The notes: generated by a model not told the origin, from the sequence alone. DNA of 64,000 nucleotides from Streptomyces sp. NBC_01294 (GCF_035917235.1 NZ_CP108423.1:4865501-4929500); one strand, 5' to 3'. Counted from the stretch's first letter, positions 28,212-37,311 are shown. Program-made: numbers and translations.

Positions 28212-29351
28212 GTGACGTTCCCGGTAGTCGGCATGGTCGGCGGCGGTCAGCTCGCCCGCATGACCCACGAGGCGGGTATCCCCCTCGGCATCAGATTCAA
28301 GCTCCTCAGTGACACCCCGCAGGACTCGGCGGCCCAGGTCGTGAGCGATGTCGTCATCGGCGACTATCGCGACTTGGAGACGCTGCGCGCCTTCGCGCGC
28401 GGCTGCGATGTGATCACTTTCGACCACGAGCATGTACCCATGGAGCACCTGCGGGCCCTGGAAGCGGACGGCATCCCCGTCCGCCCGGGGCCTGACGCCT
28501 TGGTGCATGCCCAGGACAAGGGGGTGATGCGCGCCAAGCTCGACGAGATCGGCGCGCCCAGCCCCCGCCACCGGATCGTGAGCGATCCGGACGACGTGGC
28601 GGCCTTCGCGGACGAGGTGGGCGGGTTCCCCGTCATCCTCAAGACCGTGCGCGGCGGGTACGACGGCAAGGGCGTGTGGTTCGTCCGCACCCCCGAGGAC
28701 GCGGAGGCCCCCTTCAAGGCGGGCGTCCCGGTCCTCGCGGAGGAGAAGGTCGATTTCGTCCGCGAGCTCGCGGCGAACATCGTCCGCTCCCCGCACGGCC
28801 AGGCCGTGGCCTACCCCGTCGTCGAGTCCCGCCAGGTGGACGGGGTCTGCGACACGGTGATCGCCCCCGCCCCGAACCTCTCGGAGGCACTGGCGGGCGA
28901 GGCCCAGGCCCTCGCCCTGCGCATCGCCAAGGAACTCGGCGTGACCGGCCACCTGGCCGTGGAGCTGTTCGAGACCACCGACGGCCGGATCCTGGTCAAC
29001 GAGCTGGCGATGCGCCCGCACAACAGCGGCCACTGGACCCAGGACGGCGCCGTCACCTCCCAGTTCGCCAACCACGTACGGGCGGTCCTGGACCTCCCGC
29101 TGGGCGACCCGCGCCCCCGCGCCCCGTGGACGGTCATGGCGAACGTGCTGGGCGGGGACTACCCCGACATGTACGCGGCGTACCTGCACTGCATGGCCCA
29201 CGACCCCCAGCTGAAGATCCACATGTACGGCAAGGACGTGAAACACGGCCGCAAGGTCGGCCACGTCAACACCTACGGCGACGACCTGGACGATGTGCTG
29301 GAGCGCGCACGCCACGCTGCCGACTACCTCAGAGGAACGGTCACCGTATGA
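28212..29351 (+). CDS. purK: N5-carboxyaminoimidazole ribonucleotide synthase
   Basis: 379-residue ATP-grasp enzyme of purine biosynthesis, making N5-CAIR from AIR, bicarbonate and ATP. Motifs: N-terminal [16 protein letters not shown]-grasp segments [14 protein letters not shown] and [13 protein letters not shown], the metal-binding [23 protein letters not shown], and the closing [10 protein letters not shown]. The GTG at 28212 is the likely start because homology begins there. Its GGAGG lies only 1-2 nt upstream, unusually close, so initiation may be leaderless or weak. The stop overlaps purE by 4 bp. Confidence 0.95.
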   Translation: MTFPVVGMVGGGQLARMTHEAGIPLGIRFKLLSDTPQDSAAQVVSDVVIGDYRDLETLRAFARGCDVITFDHEHVPMEHLRALEADGIPVRPGPDALVHAQDKGVMRAKLDEIGAPSPRHRIVSDPDDVAAFADEVGGFPVILKTVRGGYDGKGVWFVRTPEDAEAPFKAGVPVLAEEKVDFVRELAANIVRSPHGQAVAYPVVESRQVDGVCDTVIAPAPNLSEALAGEAQALALRIAKELGVTGHLAVELFETTDGRILVNELAMRPHNSGHWTQDGAVTSQFANHVRAVLDLPLGDPRPRAPWTVMANVLGGDYPDMYAAYLHCMAHDPQLKIHMYGKDVKHGRKVGHVNTYGDDLDDVLERARHAADYLRGTVTV

Positions 29352-29884
29352 GCACCACCGCCGCAGGCCCCGTCATCGGCATCGTCATGGGCTCCGACTC
29401 GGACTGGCCCGTCATGGAGGCCGCAGCCCAGGCCCTCGACGAGTTCGAGATCCCCTACGAGGTCGACGTCGTCTCCGCGCACCGGATGCCGCGCGAGATG
29501 ATCGCGTACGGGGAGCGGGCCGCCGAGCGCGGCCTGAAGGCGATCATCGCGGGCGCGGGCGGCGCCGCCCACCTGCCCGGCATGCTCGCCTCGGTCACCC
29601 CGCTGCCGGTCATCGGCGTGCCCGTGCCGCTGAAGTACCTCGACGGCATGGACTCGCTGATGTCGATCGTCCAGATGCCCGCGGGGGTTCCCGTCGCCAC
29701 CGTCTCGATCGCCGGGGCGCGCAACGCGGGGCTGCTGGCCGTACGGATGCTGGCCGCGCACGACGCGGACCTGCTGGCCCGCATGAACGACTTCCTGCAG
29801 GAGCTCAACGACCAGGCCACCGAGAAGGGCAAGCGGCTGCGCACGAAGGTCGCGAGCGCGGATTCCTTCGGGTTCGGCAAGTGA
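29348..29884 (+). CDS. purE: N5-carboxyaminoimidazole ribonucleotide mutase
   Basis: 178-residue class I PurE converting N5-CAIR to CAIR, directly after PurK in the pathway. Signature parts: [13 protein letters not shown], the catalytic-region [39 protein letters not shown] and [15 protein letters not shown] overlaps the purK stop (ATGA) and its own stop overlaps the next GTG (GTGA), so purK, purE and the dipeptidase gene are translationally coupled. Confidence 0.96.
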   Translation: MSTTAAGPVIGIVMGSDSDWPVMEAAAQALDEFEIPYEVDVVSAHRMPREMIAYGERAAERGLKAIIAGAGGAAHLPGMLASVTPLPVIGVPVPLKYLDGMDSLMSIVQMPAGVPVATVSIAGARNAGLLAVRMLAAHDADLLARMNDFLQELNDQATEKGKRLRTKVASADSFGFGK

Positions 29885-31059
29885 GCGCGGCGCAGCGTCT
29901 GGCACAGGCGCGCGAGCTGCTGGCCGAGCACCCCGTCGTGGACGGCCACAACGACCTGCCCTGGGCGCTGCGCGAGCAGGTGCGCTACGACCTGACGCAA
30001 CGGGACATCGCGGGCGACCAGTCCGCCCACCTGCACACCGACATCCCCCGGCTGCGCGCCGGGGGCGTCGGGGCCCAGTTCTGGTCCGTGTACGTCCGCT
30101 CCGACTACGCGGGCGACGAGGCGGTCAGCGCCACCCTGGAGCAGATCGACGTCGTCGCCCAGCTGATCGACCGCTACCCCGGCGACCTCGTACGGGCGCT
30201 GACGGCGGACGACATGGAGGCGGCCCGCGCCGACGGCAGGATCGCCTCCCTGATGGGCGCCGAGGGCGGCCACTCCATCAACAACTCGCTCGCCACGCTG
30301 CGCGCCCTGCACCAGCTGGGCGTGCGGTACATGACGCTCACGCACAACGACACGATCGACTGGGCGGACTCGGCGACCGACGAGCCCCGGCACGGCGGCC
30401 TGACCGACTTCGGCCGCGAGGTCGTCCGCGAGATGAACCGCGTCGGCATGCTGGTGGACCTCTCGCACGTCGCCGCGACGACGATGCGGGACGCGCTCGC
30501 GGTCTCGGCCGCGCCGGTGGTCTTCTCGCACTCCTCGGCGCGGGCCGTCTGCGACCACCCGCGCAACATCCCCGACGACGTGCTGGCGCTGCTGCCGGCC
30601 AACGGCGGCGTCGCGATGGCCACCTTCGTCCCGAAGTTCATCCTCCCGGCGGCGGTCGAATGGACCCTGGCCGCGGACGAGAACCTGCGGGCCCACGGCT
30701 TCCACCACCTGGACACCACCCCCGAGGCGATGGCCCTGCACCGGGCCTTCGAAGCGCGGAGCCCGCGCCCGGTGGCCACGGCCGCCACGGTGGCCGACCA
30801 CCTGGACCACATGCGCGAGGTGGCCGGGATCGACCACATCGGCATCGGCGGGGACTACGACGGCACGGCCTTCACCCCGTCCGGGCTGGACGACGTGGCC
30901 GGCTACCCGAACCTGGTGGCGGAGCTGCTGGCGCGCGGCTGGTCCAAGGCGGACCTGGCCAAGCTGACCTGGTCCAACGCGGTACGGGCGCTGCGCGACG
31001 CGGAAGCGGTGGCGCGCGAGCTGTCGGCGTCCCGGGGCCCGTCGAACGCGGTGATCTAG
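29881..31059 (+). CDS. membrane dipeptidase, peptidase family M19
   Basis: 392-residue renal-dipeptidase-like zinc enzyme. All five metal ligands are present with family spacing: His23 and Asp25 in VDGHNDLPW, bridging Glu128 in LMGAEGGHS, His196 in VDLSHVAA, and His217 in VVFSHSSAR. The substrate Asp is in GGDYDG. Members cleave dipeptides, including D-amino-acid forms, and may recycle cell-wall or exogenous peptides. There is no signal peptide, so it is probably cytoplasmic. GTG overlaps the purE stop. A diverged copy follows at 31226. Confidence 0.93.
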   Translation: MSAAQRLAQARELLAEHPVVDGHNDLPWALREQVRYDLTQRDIAGDQSAHLHTDIPRLRAGGVGAQFWSVYVRSDYAGDEAVSATLEQIDVVAQLIDRYPGDLVRALTADDMEAARADGRIASLMGAEGGHSINNSLATLRALHQLGVRYMTLTHNDTIDWADSATDEPRHGGLTDFGREVVREMNRVGMLVDLSHVAATTMRDALAVSAAPVVFSHSSARAVCDHPRNIPDDVLALLPANGGVAMATFVPKFILPAAVEWTLAADENLRAHGFHHLDTTPEAMALHRAFEARSPRPVATAATVADHLDHMREVAGIDHIGIGGDYDGTAFTPSGLDDVAGYPNLVAELLARGWSKADLAKLTWSNAVRALRDAEAVARELSASRGPSNAVI

Positions 31060-31225
31060 CGGCGTAGGCGGCAGGGACCGCGGATACGGCGGTTGCGGCG
31101 ACGGGTGTGACCTGCACATTTCAGGGATGTCACCCGAACGCCGCATCCGCCGGGCGTCCCTGCCGTCCCACGTGTCACGGTGGCACCATCTCTCCCTGCT
31201 GCCTCCGAGACCGGAGCAAAAAGCC

Positions 31226-32290
31226 ATGGCCGACCTGCAGGATGAACCCCACTCCGTGGGCATCGGGGCCGAGGACCTTCCGGCCCCGCTCGCACCCGAG
31301 ACGGCGGCGAGCGCCCTCGAACGGGCCGCCGCGCTGCTGTCCGTCCATCCCGTCGCGGACGGGTGCAACACGTTCGTCTGGACCCTGCGCCAGAGCCCGT
31401 ACCACGACATCGACACGCCCGACGGCGGCGTCGACACCGACATCCCGCGGCTGCGCGCCGGGGGAGTGGGGGCCCAGTTCTGGTCCCTGCTCGTACCGCC
31501 CGGCCGGCTGCGCGAGGACGCGACCAGCGACCAGGTGGTCTCCGACACCCTGGAGCAGATCGACGTCGCGCTGACCCTCATGCACCGCTACCCCGACCAC
31601 CTCTGCCTGGCGCTCAGCGCCGACGACATGGCGGACGCCCGCAACCGGGGCCGGATCGCCTCGTTCCTGGGCCCCGTGCCCGGTCGCACGCTGACCGACT
31701 CCCTGGGCGCGCTGCGCGCCTTCCACGCGCTGGGCGTACGGATCCTCGCGCCCGCCGGAGCGCCGTGGGCGCAGCAGGAACTGACGGCCTTCGGCCACGA
31801 GGTGGTCCGCGAGGCGAACCGCCTCGCGGTGCTGCTGGACATCACCGGCTGCCCGCCGGCGGTCGCCTGCCAGCTCGCGGGCGCCTCCAAGTCGCCGGTG
31901 ATCATCTCGAACACGGCGGCGGCCGCACTGACCCCGCATCCGGCGAACGTCCCGGACGAGGTCCTGATCGCGGTGCGGGAGGCCAAGGGCCTCGCGATGG
32001 TCACCTTCGACACCGCGCGCACCGGCGACTCCCTGCACGCCGTGGCGGACCACCTCGACCACGTACGGGCGATCGCGGGCCCGCAGAGCGTCGGACTCGG
32101 CGCCGCCTTCGGCGCCGAACCGCCGGGCCCCCGCCCGGCCGGCCTGACCGACCCCTCGGGCTACCCGCGGCTGATCGCGGAACTCCTGGACCGGGGCTGG
32201 CCGGAGTCCGACGTCACCATGCTGACCTGGGGCAACGCCCAGCGCGTCCTCCGCGACGCAGAATTCACCGCCCGCCGCGCAGCCCACTAG
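31226..32290 (+). CDS. catalytically degenerate M19 dipeptidase paralogue
   Basis: 354 residues, clearly homologous along its length to the preceding dipeptidase ([17 protein letters not shown] and DTLEQIDV are shared). Every metal ligand is changed: His23 to Cys47, Asp25 to Thr49, Glu128 to Val151, His196 to Gly208 and His217 to Asn229. The 21-residue spacing of the last pair is kept. The Asp of GGDYDG is also gone. The reading frame is intact with normal codon use, so this is a maintained pseudoenzyme rather than a decaying gene. ATG at 31226 has GGAG upstream. It may be a regulatory or binding partner of the active enzyme; that is inference. Confidence 0.88.
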   Translation: MADLQDEPHSVGIGAEDLPAPLAPETAASALERAAALLSVHPVADGCNTFVWTLRQSPYHDIDTPDGGVDTDIPRLRAGGVGAQFWSLLVPPGRLREDATSDQVVSDTLEQIDVALTLMHRYPDHLCLALSADDMADARNRGRIASFLGPVPGRTLTDSLGALRAFHALGVRILAPAGAPWAQQELTAFGHEVVREANRLAVLLDITGCPPAVACQLAGASKSPVIISNTAAAALTPHPANVPDEVLIAVREAKGLAMVTFDTARTGDSLHAVADHLDHVRAIAGPQSVGLGAAFGAEPPGPRPAGLTDPSGYPRLIAELLDRGWPESDVTMLTWGNAQRVLRDAEFTARRAAH

Positions 32291-32304
32291 TCCAGCCTCG
32301 GTCT

Positions 32305-32412
32305 TCAGCCCCGCCGGCTCAGGATCTTCAGCCTCGCCGCTCAGGATCTTCAGCCCCGCCGGCGTTTGAGGCGCGGGGGCTCGGGGGCAGCGCCCCCGCA
32401 ACGGCGCCGCAC
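32305..32412. repeat. dispersed GC-rich repeat with truncated head copies
   Basis: Three heads in a row (CAGCCCCGCCGGCTCAGGAT, CAGCCTCGCCGCTCAGGAT, then a full head GCCGGCGTTTGAGG at 32358-32371), followed by the tail hairpin and CAACGGCGCCGCACCCG. The tail is identical to that of the second copy at 10.1 kb. Confidence 0.85.
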
Positions 32413-32457
32413 CCGCCCGACCACCCGCACCCCGACCACCCGCCGACCCCAGAGGGC

Positions 32458-33801
32458 TCAGGCCCGCGGACGCCCCATCGCCCGGTAGGTCCACCCGGCC
32501 GCCCGCCACCGCACCGGATCCAGCGCGTTGCGCCCGTCCAGGACGAGCCGGTCGGTGACGACGGCCGCCAGTTCCGCCGGGTCGAGATCCCGGAACTCGC
32601 GCCACTCGGTCAGGTGCAGCACGACCTCCGCACCCCGGGCCGCCTCCAGCGCGGAGTCCGCGTACCCCAGCGTCGGGAAGACCCGCCGGGCGTTGTCCAT
32701 GCCCTTGGGGTCGTAGACGGTGACCTGCCCGCCCTGGAGGTGGATCTGACCGGCCACGTTCAGGGCGGGCGAGTCCCGTACGTCGTCCGAGTCCGGCTTG
32801 AAGGTCGCACCGAGCACGGCGACCCGCTTGCCGAGGAACGACCCGCCCACGGCGTCCCGGGCCAGCTCGACCATGTGGCCGCGCCGGCGCATGTTGATGG
32901 AGTCGACCTCGCGCAGGAAGGTGAGCGCCTGGTCGGCCCCCAGCTCGCCGGCGCGCGCCATGAAGGCCCGGATGTCCTTCGGCAGGCATCCGCCGCCGAA
33001 GCCGATCCCGGCCCGCAGGAACTTCGCGCCGATCCGCTCGTCGTAGCCGATCGCCTCCGCCAGCTTGACCACGTCACCGCCGGCGGCCTCGCACACCTCC
33101 GCCATCGCGTTGATGAAGGAGATCTTGGTGGCGAGGAAGGAATTGGCGGCGGTCTTGACGAGCTCGGCGGTCGGGAAGTCGGTGACCACCAGCGGGGTCC
33201 CCTCCGACATCGGCGTCTCGTACACCTCGCGCAGCACCTTCTCGCCGCGCTCGCCCTGGACGCCGACCACGATCCGGTCCGGGTGCAGGGTGTCCTGCAC
33301 GGCGAAGCCCTCCCGCAGGAACTCCGGGTTCCAGGCCAGCTCCACGTCCTCGCCCGCCGGGGACAGCTCCACCAGCTTCGCGGCCAGCCGCTCCGCCGAT
33401 CCCACCGGGACCGTGGACTTGCCGACCACCAGCACCGGCCGGGTCAGGTGCGGGGCGAGCGAGGCCATCGCGGAGTCGACGTAGGACATGTCGCAGGCGT
33501 ACTCGCCGTGCTTCTGCGGAGTGTTCACGCACACGAAGTGGACGTCGCCGAACGCGCCGACCTCCTCGTAGGAGGTGGTGAACCGCAGGCGCCCCGTCGA
33601 CCCCGGCAGCCCGGCCACGTGCTTGGCCAGCAGCTCCTCCAGCCCGGGCTCGTACATCGGCACCCGGCCCGACGCCAGCAGCTCGATCTTCTCGGGCACC
33701 ACGTCCAGCCCCAGCACCTCGAACCCCAGCTCCGCCATCGCCGCGGCGTGGGTCGCGCCGAGGTATCCGGTGCCGATCACAGTGATCCTGAGGGGGGCCA
33801 T
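32458..33801 (-). CDS. UDP-glucose 6-dehydrogenase family protein
   Basis: 447-residue nucleotide-sugar dehydrogenase, oxidising UDP-glucose to UDP-glucuronate with two NAD. N-terminal Rossmann motif ITVIGTGYLGATHAA, substrate-loop VNTPQKHG, the central FLRAGIGFGGGCLPKD with the catalytic cysteine, and C-terminal TFKPDSDDVRDSPALN. The start is the ATG at 33801, at the Rossmann fold; an upstream extension is unlikely. UDP-glucuronate would feed cell-wall or exopolysaccharide synthesis in line with the glycan genes nearby. The substrate sugar could also be a related nucleotide hexose. It is divergent from the acyl-CoA dehydrogenase gene. Confidence 0.9.
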   Translation of the reverse strand: MAPLRITVIGTGYLGATHAAAMAELGFEVLGLDVVPEKIELLASGRVPMYEPGLEELLAKHVAGLPGSTGRLRFTTSYEEVGAFGDVHFVCVNTPQKHGEYACDMSYVDSAMASLAPHLTRPVLVVGKSTVPVGSAERLAAKLVELSPAGEDVELAWNPEFLREGFAVQDTLHPDRIVVGVQGERGEKVLREVYETPMSEGTPLVVTDFPTAELVKTAANSFLATKISFINAMAEVCEAAGGDVVKLAEAIGYDERIGAKFLRAGIGFGGGCLPKDIRAFMARAGELGADQALTFLREVDSINMRRRGHMVELARDAVGGSFLGKRVAVLGATFKPDSDDVRDSPALNVAGQIHLQGGQVTVYDPKGMDNARRVFPTLGYADSALEAARGAEVVLHLTEWREFRDLDPAELAAVVTDRLVLDGRNALDPVRWRAAGWTYRAMGRPRA

Positions 33802-34007
33802 GGGTGCTCCAGAGGTGCGGGGCCGTTTGCGGCCACTGAGCATAGTCGGGCCCACCAGCGGGGACGTTCCCCAGGAGCCCACTGCTGTCGACACCGCTGT
33901 CATGCAACTCACGTAGGCCGTCCATATCGCCATCCGTGACCGGGCCACTAAGCTTGGGTTACTTAACGGTAGTTAGCATCACGCATCACCCTGGGGAGTG
34001 AGAGATC

Positions 34008-35180
34008 TTGGCGGGTTCTGCCGACTTCGACCTGTACCGCCCGGCCGAGGAGCACGACATGCTCCGCGAGTCGGTCCGCTCGCTCGCCGAGGCGAAGATC
34101 CTGCCGTTCGCCGCCGCGGTCGACGAGGAGTCCCGCTTCCCGCAGGAGGCCCTCGACGCCCTGGTCGCCAGCGACCTGCACGCCGTCCACGTGCCCGAGA
34201 CCTACGGCGGCGCGGGCGCCGACGCCCTCGCCACCGTGATCGTGATCGAGGAGGTGGCCCGCGTCTGCGCGTCCTCCTCCCTGATCCCGGCCGTGAACAA
34301 GCTCGGCTCGCTCCCGGTGATCCTCTCCGGTTCCGAGGAGCTCAAGGCCAAGTACCTCGGCCCGCTCGCCAAGGGCGACGCGATGTTCTCGTACGCGCTC
34401 TCCGAGCCGGACGCGGGCTCCGACGCCGCCGGCATGAAGACCCGCGCCGTGCGCGACGGGGACTTCTGGGTGCTCAACGGCGTCAAGCGCTGGATCACCA
34501 ACGCGGGCGTCTCCGAGTACTACACGGTCATGGCCGTGACCGACCCCGAGAAGCGCTCCAAGGGCATCAGCGCCTTCGTCGTGGAGAAGGGCGACGAGGG
34601 CGTGTCCTTCGGCGCCCCGGAGAAGAAGCTCGGCATCAAGGGCTCCCCGACGCGCGAGGTCTACCTCGACAACGTCCGGATCCCCGCCGACCGCATGATC
34701 GGCGCCGAGGGCACCGGTTTCGCCACCGCGATGAAGACCCTGGACCACACCCGCATCACGATCGCGGCCCAGGCGCTCGGCATCGCCCAGGGCGCCCTGG
34801 ACTACGCCAAGGGCTACGTCCAGGAGCGCAAGCAGTTCGGCAAGCCGATCGGCGACTTCCAGGGCGTGCAGTTCATGCTCGCGGACATGGCCATGAAGAT
34901 CGAGGCCGCCCGCCAGCTGACGTACTCCGCCGCGGCCCGCTCGGAGCGCGTGTCCGGCGGTGGCCCCCACGAGGACCTCACCTTCTTCGGCGCCGCGGCC
35001 AAGTGCTTCGCCTCCGACGTGGCCATGGAGGTCACCACGGACGCCGTCCAGCTCCTCGGCGGCTACGGCTACACCCGCGACTACCCGGTGGAGCGCATGA
35101 TGCGCGACGCCAAGATCACCCAAATTTATGAAGGCACGAACCAGGTCCAGCGGATCGTCATGGCCAGGAACCTGCCGTAG
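34008..35180 (+). CDS. acyl-CoA dehydrogenase
   Basis: 390-residue FAD enzyme introducing the alpha-beta double bond of acyl-CoA. Family signatures: the FAD and substrate segment FSYALSEPDAGSDAAGMKT, WITNAGVSEYY, the C-terminal FGKPIGDFQGVQFMLADM and QLLGGYGYTRDYPVERMMRDA. The catalytic Glu is in IYEGTNQVQR. The start is a TTG at 34008 with GGGGAG about 9 nt upstream. It corresponds to mycobacterial fadE25 in context (next to purEK and GtrA), as I remember it. The last codons overlap the left 11-bp repeat of the integrated element. Confidence 0.93.
   Translation: MAGSADFDLYRPAEEHDMLRESVRSLAEAKILPFAAAVDEESRFPQEALDALVASDLHAVHVPETYGGAGADALATVIVIEEVARVCASSSLIPAVNKLGSLPVILSGSEELKAKYLGPLAKGDAMFSYALSEPDAGSDAAGMKTRAVRDGDFWVLNGVKRWITNAGVSEYYTVMAVTDPEKRSKGISAFVVEKGDEGVSFGAPEKKLGIKGSPTREVYLDNVRIPADRMIGAEGTGFATAMKTLDHTRITIAAQALGIAQGALDYAKGYVQERKQFGKPIGDFQGVQFMLADMAMKIEAARQLTYSAAARSERVSGGGPHEDLTFFGAAAKCFASDVAMEVTTDAVQLLGGYGYTRDYPVERMMRDAKITQIYEGTNQVQRIVMARNLP
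35169..35179. repeat. left attachment repeat (attL core)
   Basis: AACCTGCCGTA, overlapping the Asn-Leu-Pro-stop end of the acyl-CoA dehydrogenase gene. An identical copy is at 37241. Confidence 0.65.
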
Positions 35181-35319
35181 CAAGGTTTTCGCAGGTCAGG
35201 AGCCTTCTCCGGTGATCTGGAAGCAGTGATCGGCTTCTGGTCCGTTCGGGCCCGTTCCGGGCCTTTCCTGGGCGTCGTGCTGGGGAAATCCTGGGCGGAC
35301 ACTGGGCTGGAAACGCGTG

Positions 35320-35386
35320 CTGACCCTGCACGAAGGGAAGGGCCCCCGGCATGTCGCCGGGGGCCCTTCCCTTCGTGCAGGGTCAG
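35320..35386. terminator. 67-nt terminator with 31-bp perfect stem, overlapping the integrase stop
   Basis: Arms 35320-35350 and 35356-35386 are perfectly complementary around the 5-nt loop ATGTC. The TGA of the integrase (35383-35385) lies within the right arm. It separates the integrase from the convergent dehydrogenase gene. Confidence 0.92.
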
Positions 35387-36558
35387 GCGATTTCGGCCCG
35401 GTCGGTGGGGTCGTCGGCACCGGGAGTCAGCATGGTTGCGATGGCTGCACGTCCGCGCTGCTCGGCTCCTTCGAAGATGTAGTGGTAGTGCTCACGAAGC
35501 ACGTCCGTGCTGCTGTGCCCCATCCAGTCGGCTACATCGTTCTCAGGGACGCCCGCGTAGAGCAACCGGGACCCGTAGTAGTGCCGCATGGAGTGCGGCT
35601 TGCAGTAGGGCACCCCGCCCTTCGTCAGGGCCGCCAACCAGATCTGCCGGTAGAAGTACGAGGCATACACATACCCGGTCCGTGTGACGTTCGGGAACAG
35701 AAGGCGCTCCGGCCCCCAGACGCCGTGGTTCTTGATGTGCCTGCGCAGCTCGAGCGCCACGTTCGGCGGGAGGGGCACGATGCGCCCCGGCTCCTCCTCG
35801 TCGCGGGCCTTGACGTGCCGCCGCTGGAGCGCACTGTTCTTCCCCGACTCGGATTCGCCGTCCTCCGCAATCTGGAAATCGACGCGCAGGACCTTGGCCT
35901 GGAAGTCGATCTGATCGCGTGAGACCGACATGGCCTCACCGATCCGGAGACCGCATCCCGCCATGAGCCAGAGCATCGCTCGGTACCGTGGCGGGGCCCC
36001 GTTCAGCATGGCCAGCACTTCCCGAGTCGTCAGCCGCCGGGCGTTGCTCTTGTGCTCGCGTATCTCCTTGGCGCGGCTGCCCGCGTGCCTGATCTTCTTG
36101 CACGGGTTGCGCCCGATGATCTCGTTGACGACGGCCCAGTCCATCATCCCGGAGAAGAACGAGAACCGCTGGCGCCGGGTCCGGGCCGACAAATTCCGGT
36201 CCTGTTCCATCCACAGCAGCCACTGTTCGATGTCCGTGACCTTCAAGGACGCGATGGAGCGGGCCTTGAAGAACGGTTCCAGGGTCGTGTTCTGGATCGA
36301 GCGGTACTGCTTCGTGGTGCTGTTCTCCAGCTTCCTTTGAGTGGTCCACTGCTCCCAGACCGCCGTCACGGGCTGCTTCCCCAGCTTGTCGTCCAGGTAA
36401 GTCCCTGCGTCTAGCTCCTGCTCCCTCCGCTTCCGGTGGTCGTCGGCGAGTTTCTTGGTCTCGAACGACTTCTGACGTTGCTTGCCGCCCGGGTCGTACC
36501 AGAACGTCGTCCACTTCTTCTCGCCGTCTTTCGAGCGCGCTACCCATGCTCTTGCCAC
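35383..36558 (-). CDS. site-specific tyrosine recombinase (integrase)
   Basis: 391 residues. An N-terminal arm-binding part has the AP2-like WTTFWYDPGGKQRQKSFETK. A core-binding SAM-like domain lies at about 60-150 and a catalytic domain at about 170-375. The catalytic set is visible: Arg205 in CGLRIGEAM, a Lys near 250, His322 and Arg325 in HSMRHYYGS, His348 in WMGHSS, and the nucleophile Tyr358 (or Tyr360) in REHYHYIF. GTG start at 36558. Codon use is less GC-rich than the neighbours (for example AAG and TTC-rich stretches), in keeping with acquisition. It most likely catalysed its own insertion into the dehydrogenase gene end. Confidence 0.93.
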   Translation of the reverse strand: MARAWVARSKDGEKKWTTFWYDPGGKQRQKSFETKKLADDHRKRREQELDAGTYLDDKLGKQPVTAVWEQWTTQRKLENSTTKQYRSIQNTTLEPFFKARSIASLKVTDIEQWLLWMEQDRNLSARTRRQRFSFFSGMMDWAVVNEIIGRNPCKKIRHAGSRAKEIREHKSNARRLTTREVLAMLNGAPPRYRAMLWLMAGCGLRIGEAMSVSRDQIDFQAKVLRVDFQIAEDGESESGKNSALQRRHVKARDEEEPGRIVPLPPNVALELRRHIKNHGVWGPERLLFPNVTRTGYVYASYFYRQIWLAALTKGGVPYCKPHSMRHYYGSRLLYAGVPENDVADWMGHSSTDVLREHYHYIFEGAEQRGRAAIATMLTPGADDPTDRAEIA

Positions 36559-36637
36559 AGCGGTGCCGGCCCCTCCGTCGATGAATGGGCCGTCCCCATG
36601 TCGTGCATGGCCGCCCCGGCCTCAGCCTGCACGGTGG

Positions 36638-36677
36638 CCACCCTGGGTTGTCAACACAGGGTGGATCACCCTAGGTG
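36638..36677 (+). promoter_or_regulatory. promoter with overlapping palindromic operator in the element
   Basis: A near-perfect 27-bp palindrome spans 36638-36664, with outer arms CCACCCTG and CAGGGTGG and only one mismatched pair besides the centre. It is centred on a -35 box TTGTCA (36648-36653). A -10 TAGGTG follows after 18 bp (36672-36677), itself in CACCCTAGGTG. It lies between the integrase and the divergent small gene and could control both. Confidence 0.6.
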
Positions 36678-36692
36678 GTGTACGGTGGGGGC

Positions 36693-37229
36693 GTGAAGGC
36701 AGACGAGAGCGGATTCGAGATCACCCAGCAGCAAGGCAGCTGGGTGATCCGAATGTGGTGGCCGGTTGGGTCGATCACGGGAGGCCCGCAGCGCATGACC
36801 GTGGAGCCCGTCGATGGCGCCGAGCCACGTGACCTTGCACGCGGCATCTCTACGACCGTTCTCAGGAGGCTGGACATCGCGGCCGCGTTGACCCTGGCCA
36901 AGATGGCTCCAGAGGCCCAGCGAACGTTTGAGGACCTCACCCGCCAAGTGGAAGCCGCCGGTGAGGCTGCCGGGCGCCTCCTGTCGGCCGAGGGCGTCTC
37001 GGAGCGGTATCTGGCGACGCTCACGCTGGCCTACTCGGCTATGGCGGAAGGTGGCGCTCCAGCCCCAATTCCTTGGCTCGCCCGGTTGATCGAACGTCGG
37101 CCCGAGACGGTCAAGGATCACCTGAAGAAGGCACGGCGGGACGGCTACTTGGGCACCCTCGCAGGCAAGGCCGGCGGAGAGGTGACAGACAAGGCCAAGG
37201 CAGTGCTGGGCCTCGACGGCGAGCAGTGA
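36693..37229 (+). CDS. putative helix-turn-helix DNA-binding protein of the element
   Basis: 178-residue soluble protein. The first 60 residues form a beta-rich region (FEITQQQGSWVIRMWWPVG). A helical middle follows, and residues about 125-155 read as a helix-turn-helix or winged helix (IPWLARLIERRPETVKDHLKKARRDGYL). The tail is Gly/Lys-rich. No family name comes to mind. GTG at 36693, 16 bp after the -10 box and beside a palindrome, so it may be the element's repressor or excision control protein; this is inferred from context only. It ends 11 bp before the right attachment repeat. Confidence 0.65.
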   Translation: MKADESGFEITQQQGSWVIRMWWPVGSITGGPQRMTVEPVDGAEPRDLARGISTTVLRRLDIAAALTLAKMAPEAQRTFEDLTRQVEAAGEAAGRLLSAEGVSERYLATLTLAYSAMAEGGAPAPIPWLARLIERRPETVKDHLKKARRDGYLGTLAGKAGGEVTDKAKAVLGLDGEQ

Positions 37230-37240
37230 CAGTTGCCCGC

Positions 37241-37251
37241 AACCTGCCGTA
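37241..37251. repeat. right attachment repeat (attR core)
   Basis: AACCTGCCGTA, identical to 35169-35179. Followed by A, so the pre-insertion dehydrogenase gene would have ended CCG TAA. Confidence 0.65.
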
Positions 37252-37270
37252 ACGGGCCCGCCCCGCGGAT

Positions 37271-37311
37271 ACGCGAACGACCCCCGGCGTCATGCCGGGG
37301 GTCGTTCGCGT
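37271..37311. terminator. terminator, probably the original one of the acyl-CoA dehydrogenase gene
   Basis: 18-bp perfect stem (37271-37288 with 37294-37311) around GTCAT, just outside the element. Confidence 0.9.

Larger units (their letters stand above)
35169..37251. mobile_element. small integrative element inserted at the 3' end of the acyl-CoA dehydrogenase gene
   Basis: About 2.07 kb bounded by 11-bp direct repeats AACCTGCCGTA (35169-35179 and 37241-37251). The left repeat forms the final codons of the dehydrogenase gene. The right repeat is followed 20 bp later by a strong terminator that looks like the original end of that gene. It contains a tyrosine integrase, a divergent small DNA-binding protein and a shared promoter/operator. 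No replication, transfer or excisionase gene was seen. The boundaries are inferred from the repeats and gene content. Confidence 0.7.

Noticed and set aside
31363..33939. Long plus-strand open frame across the dipeptidase paralogue and UDP-glucose dehydrogenase genes
   Set aside because: It runs out of frame through two well-supported genes and an intergenic repeat; the translation is Arg/Pro-rich without homology.
33962..33977. TAAC-GGTA-GTTA inverted repeat upstream of the acyl-CoA dehydrogenase as a TetR-type operator
   Set aside because: Only 4 bp per arm and no regulator gene nearby; too weak to call.
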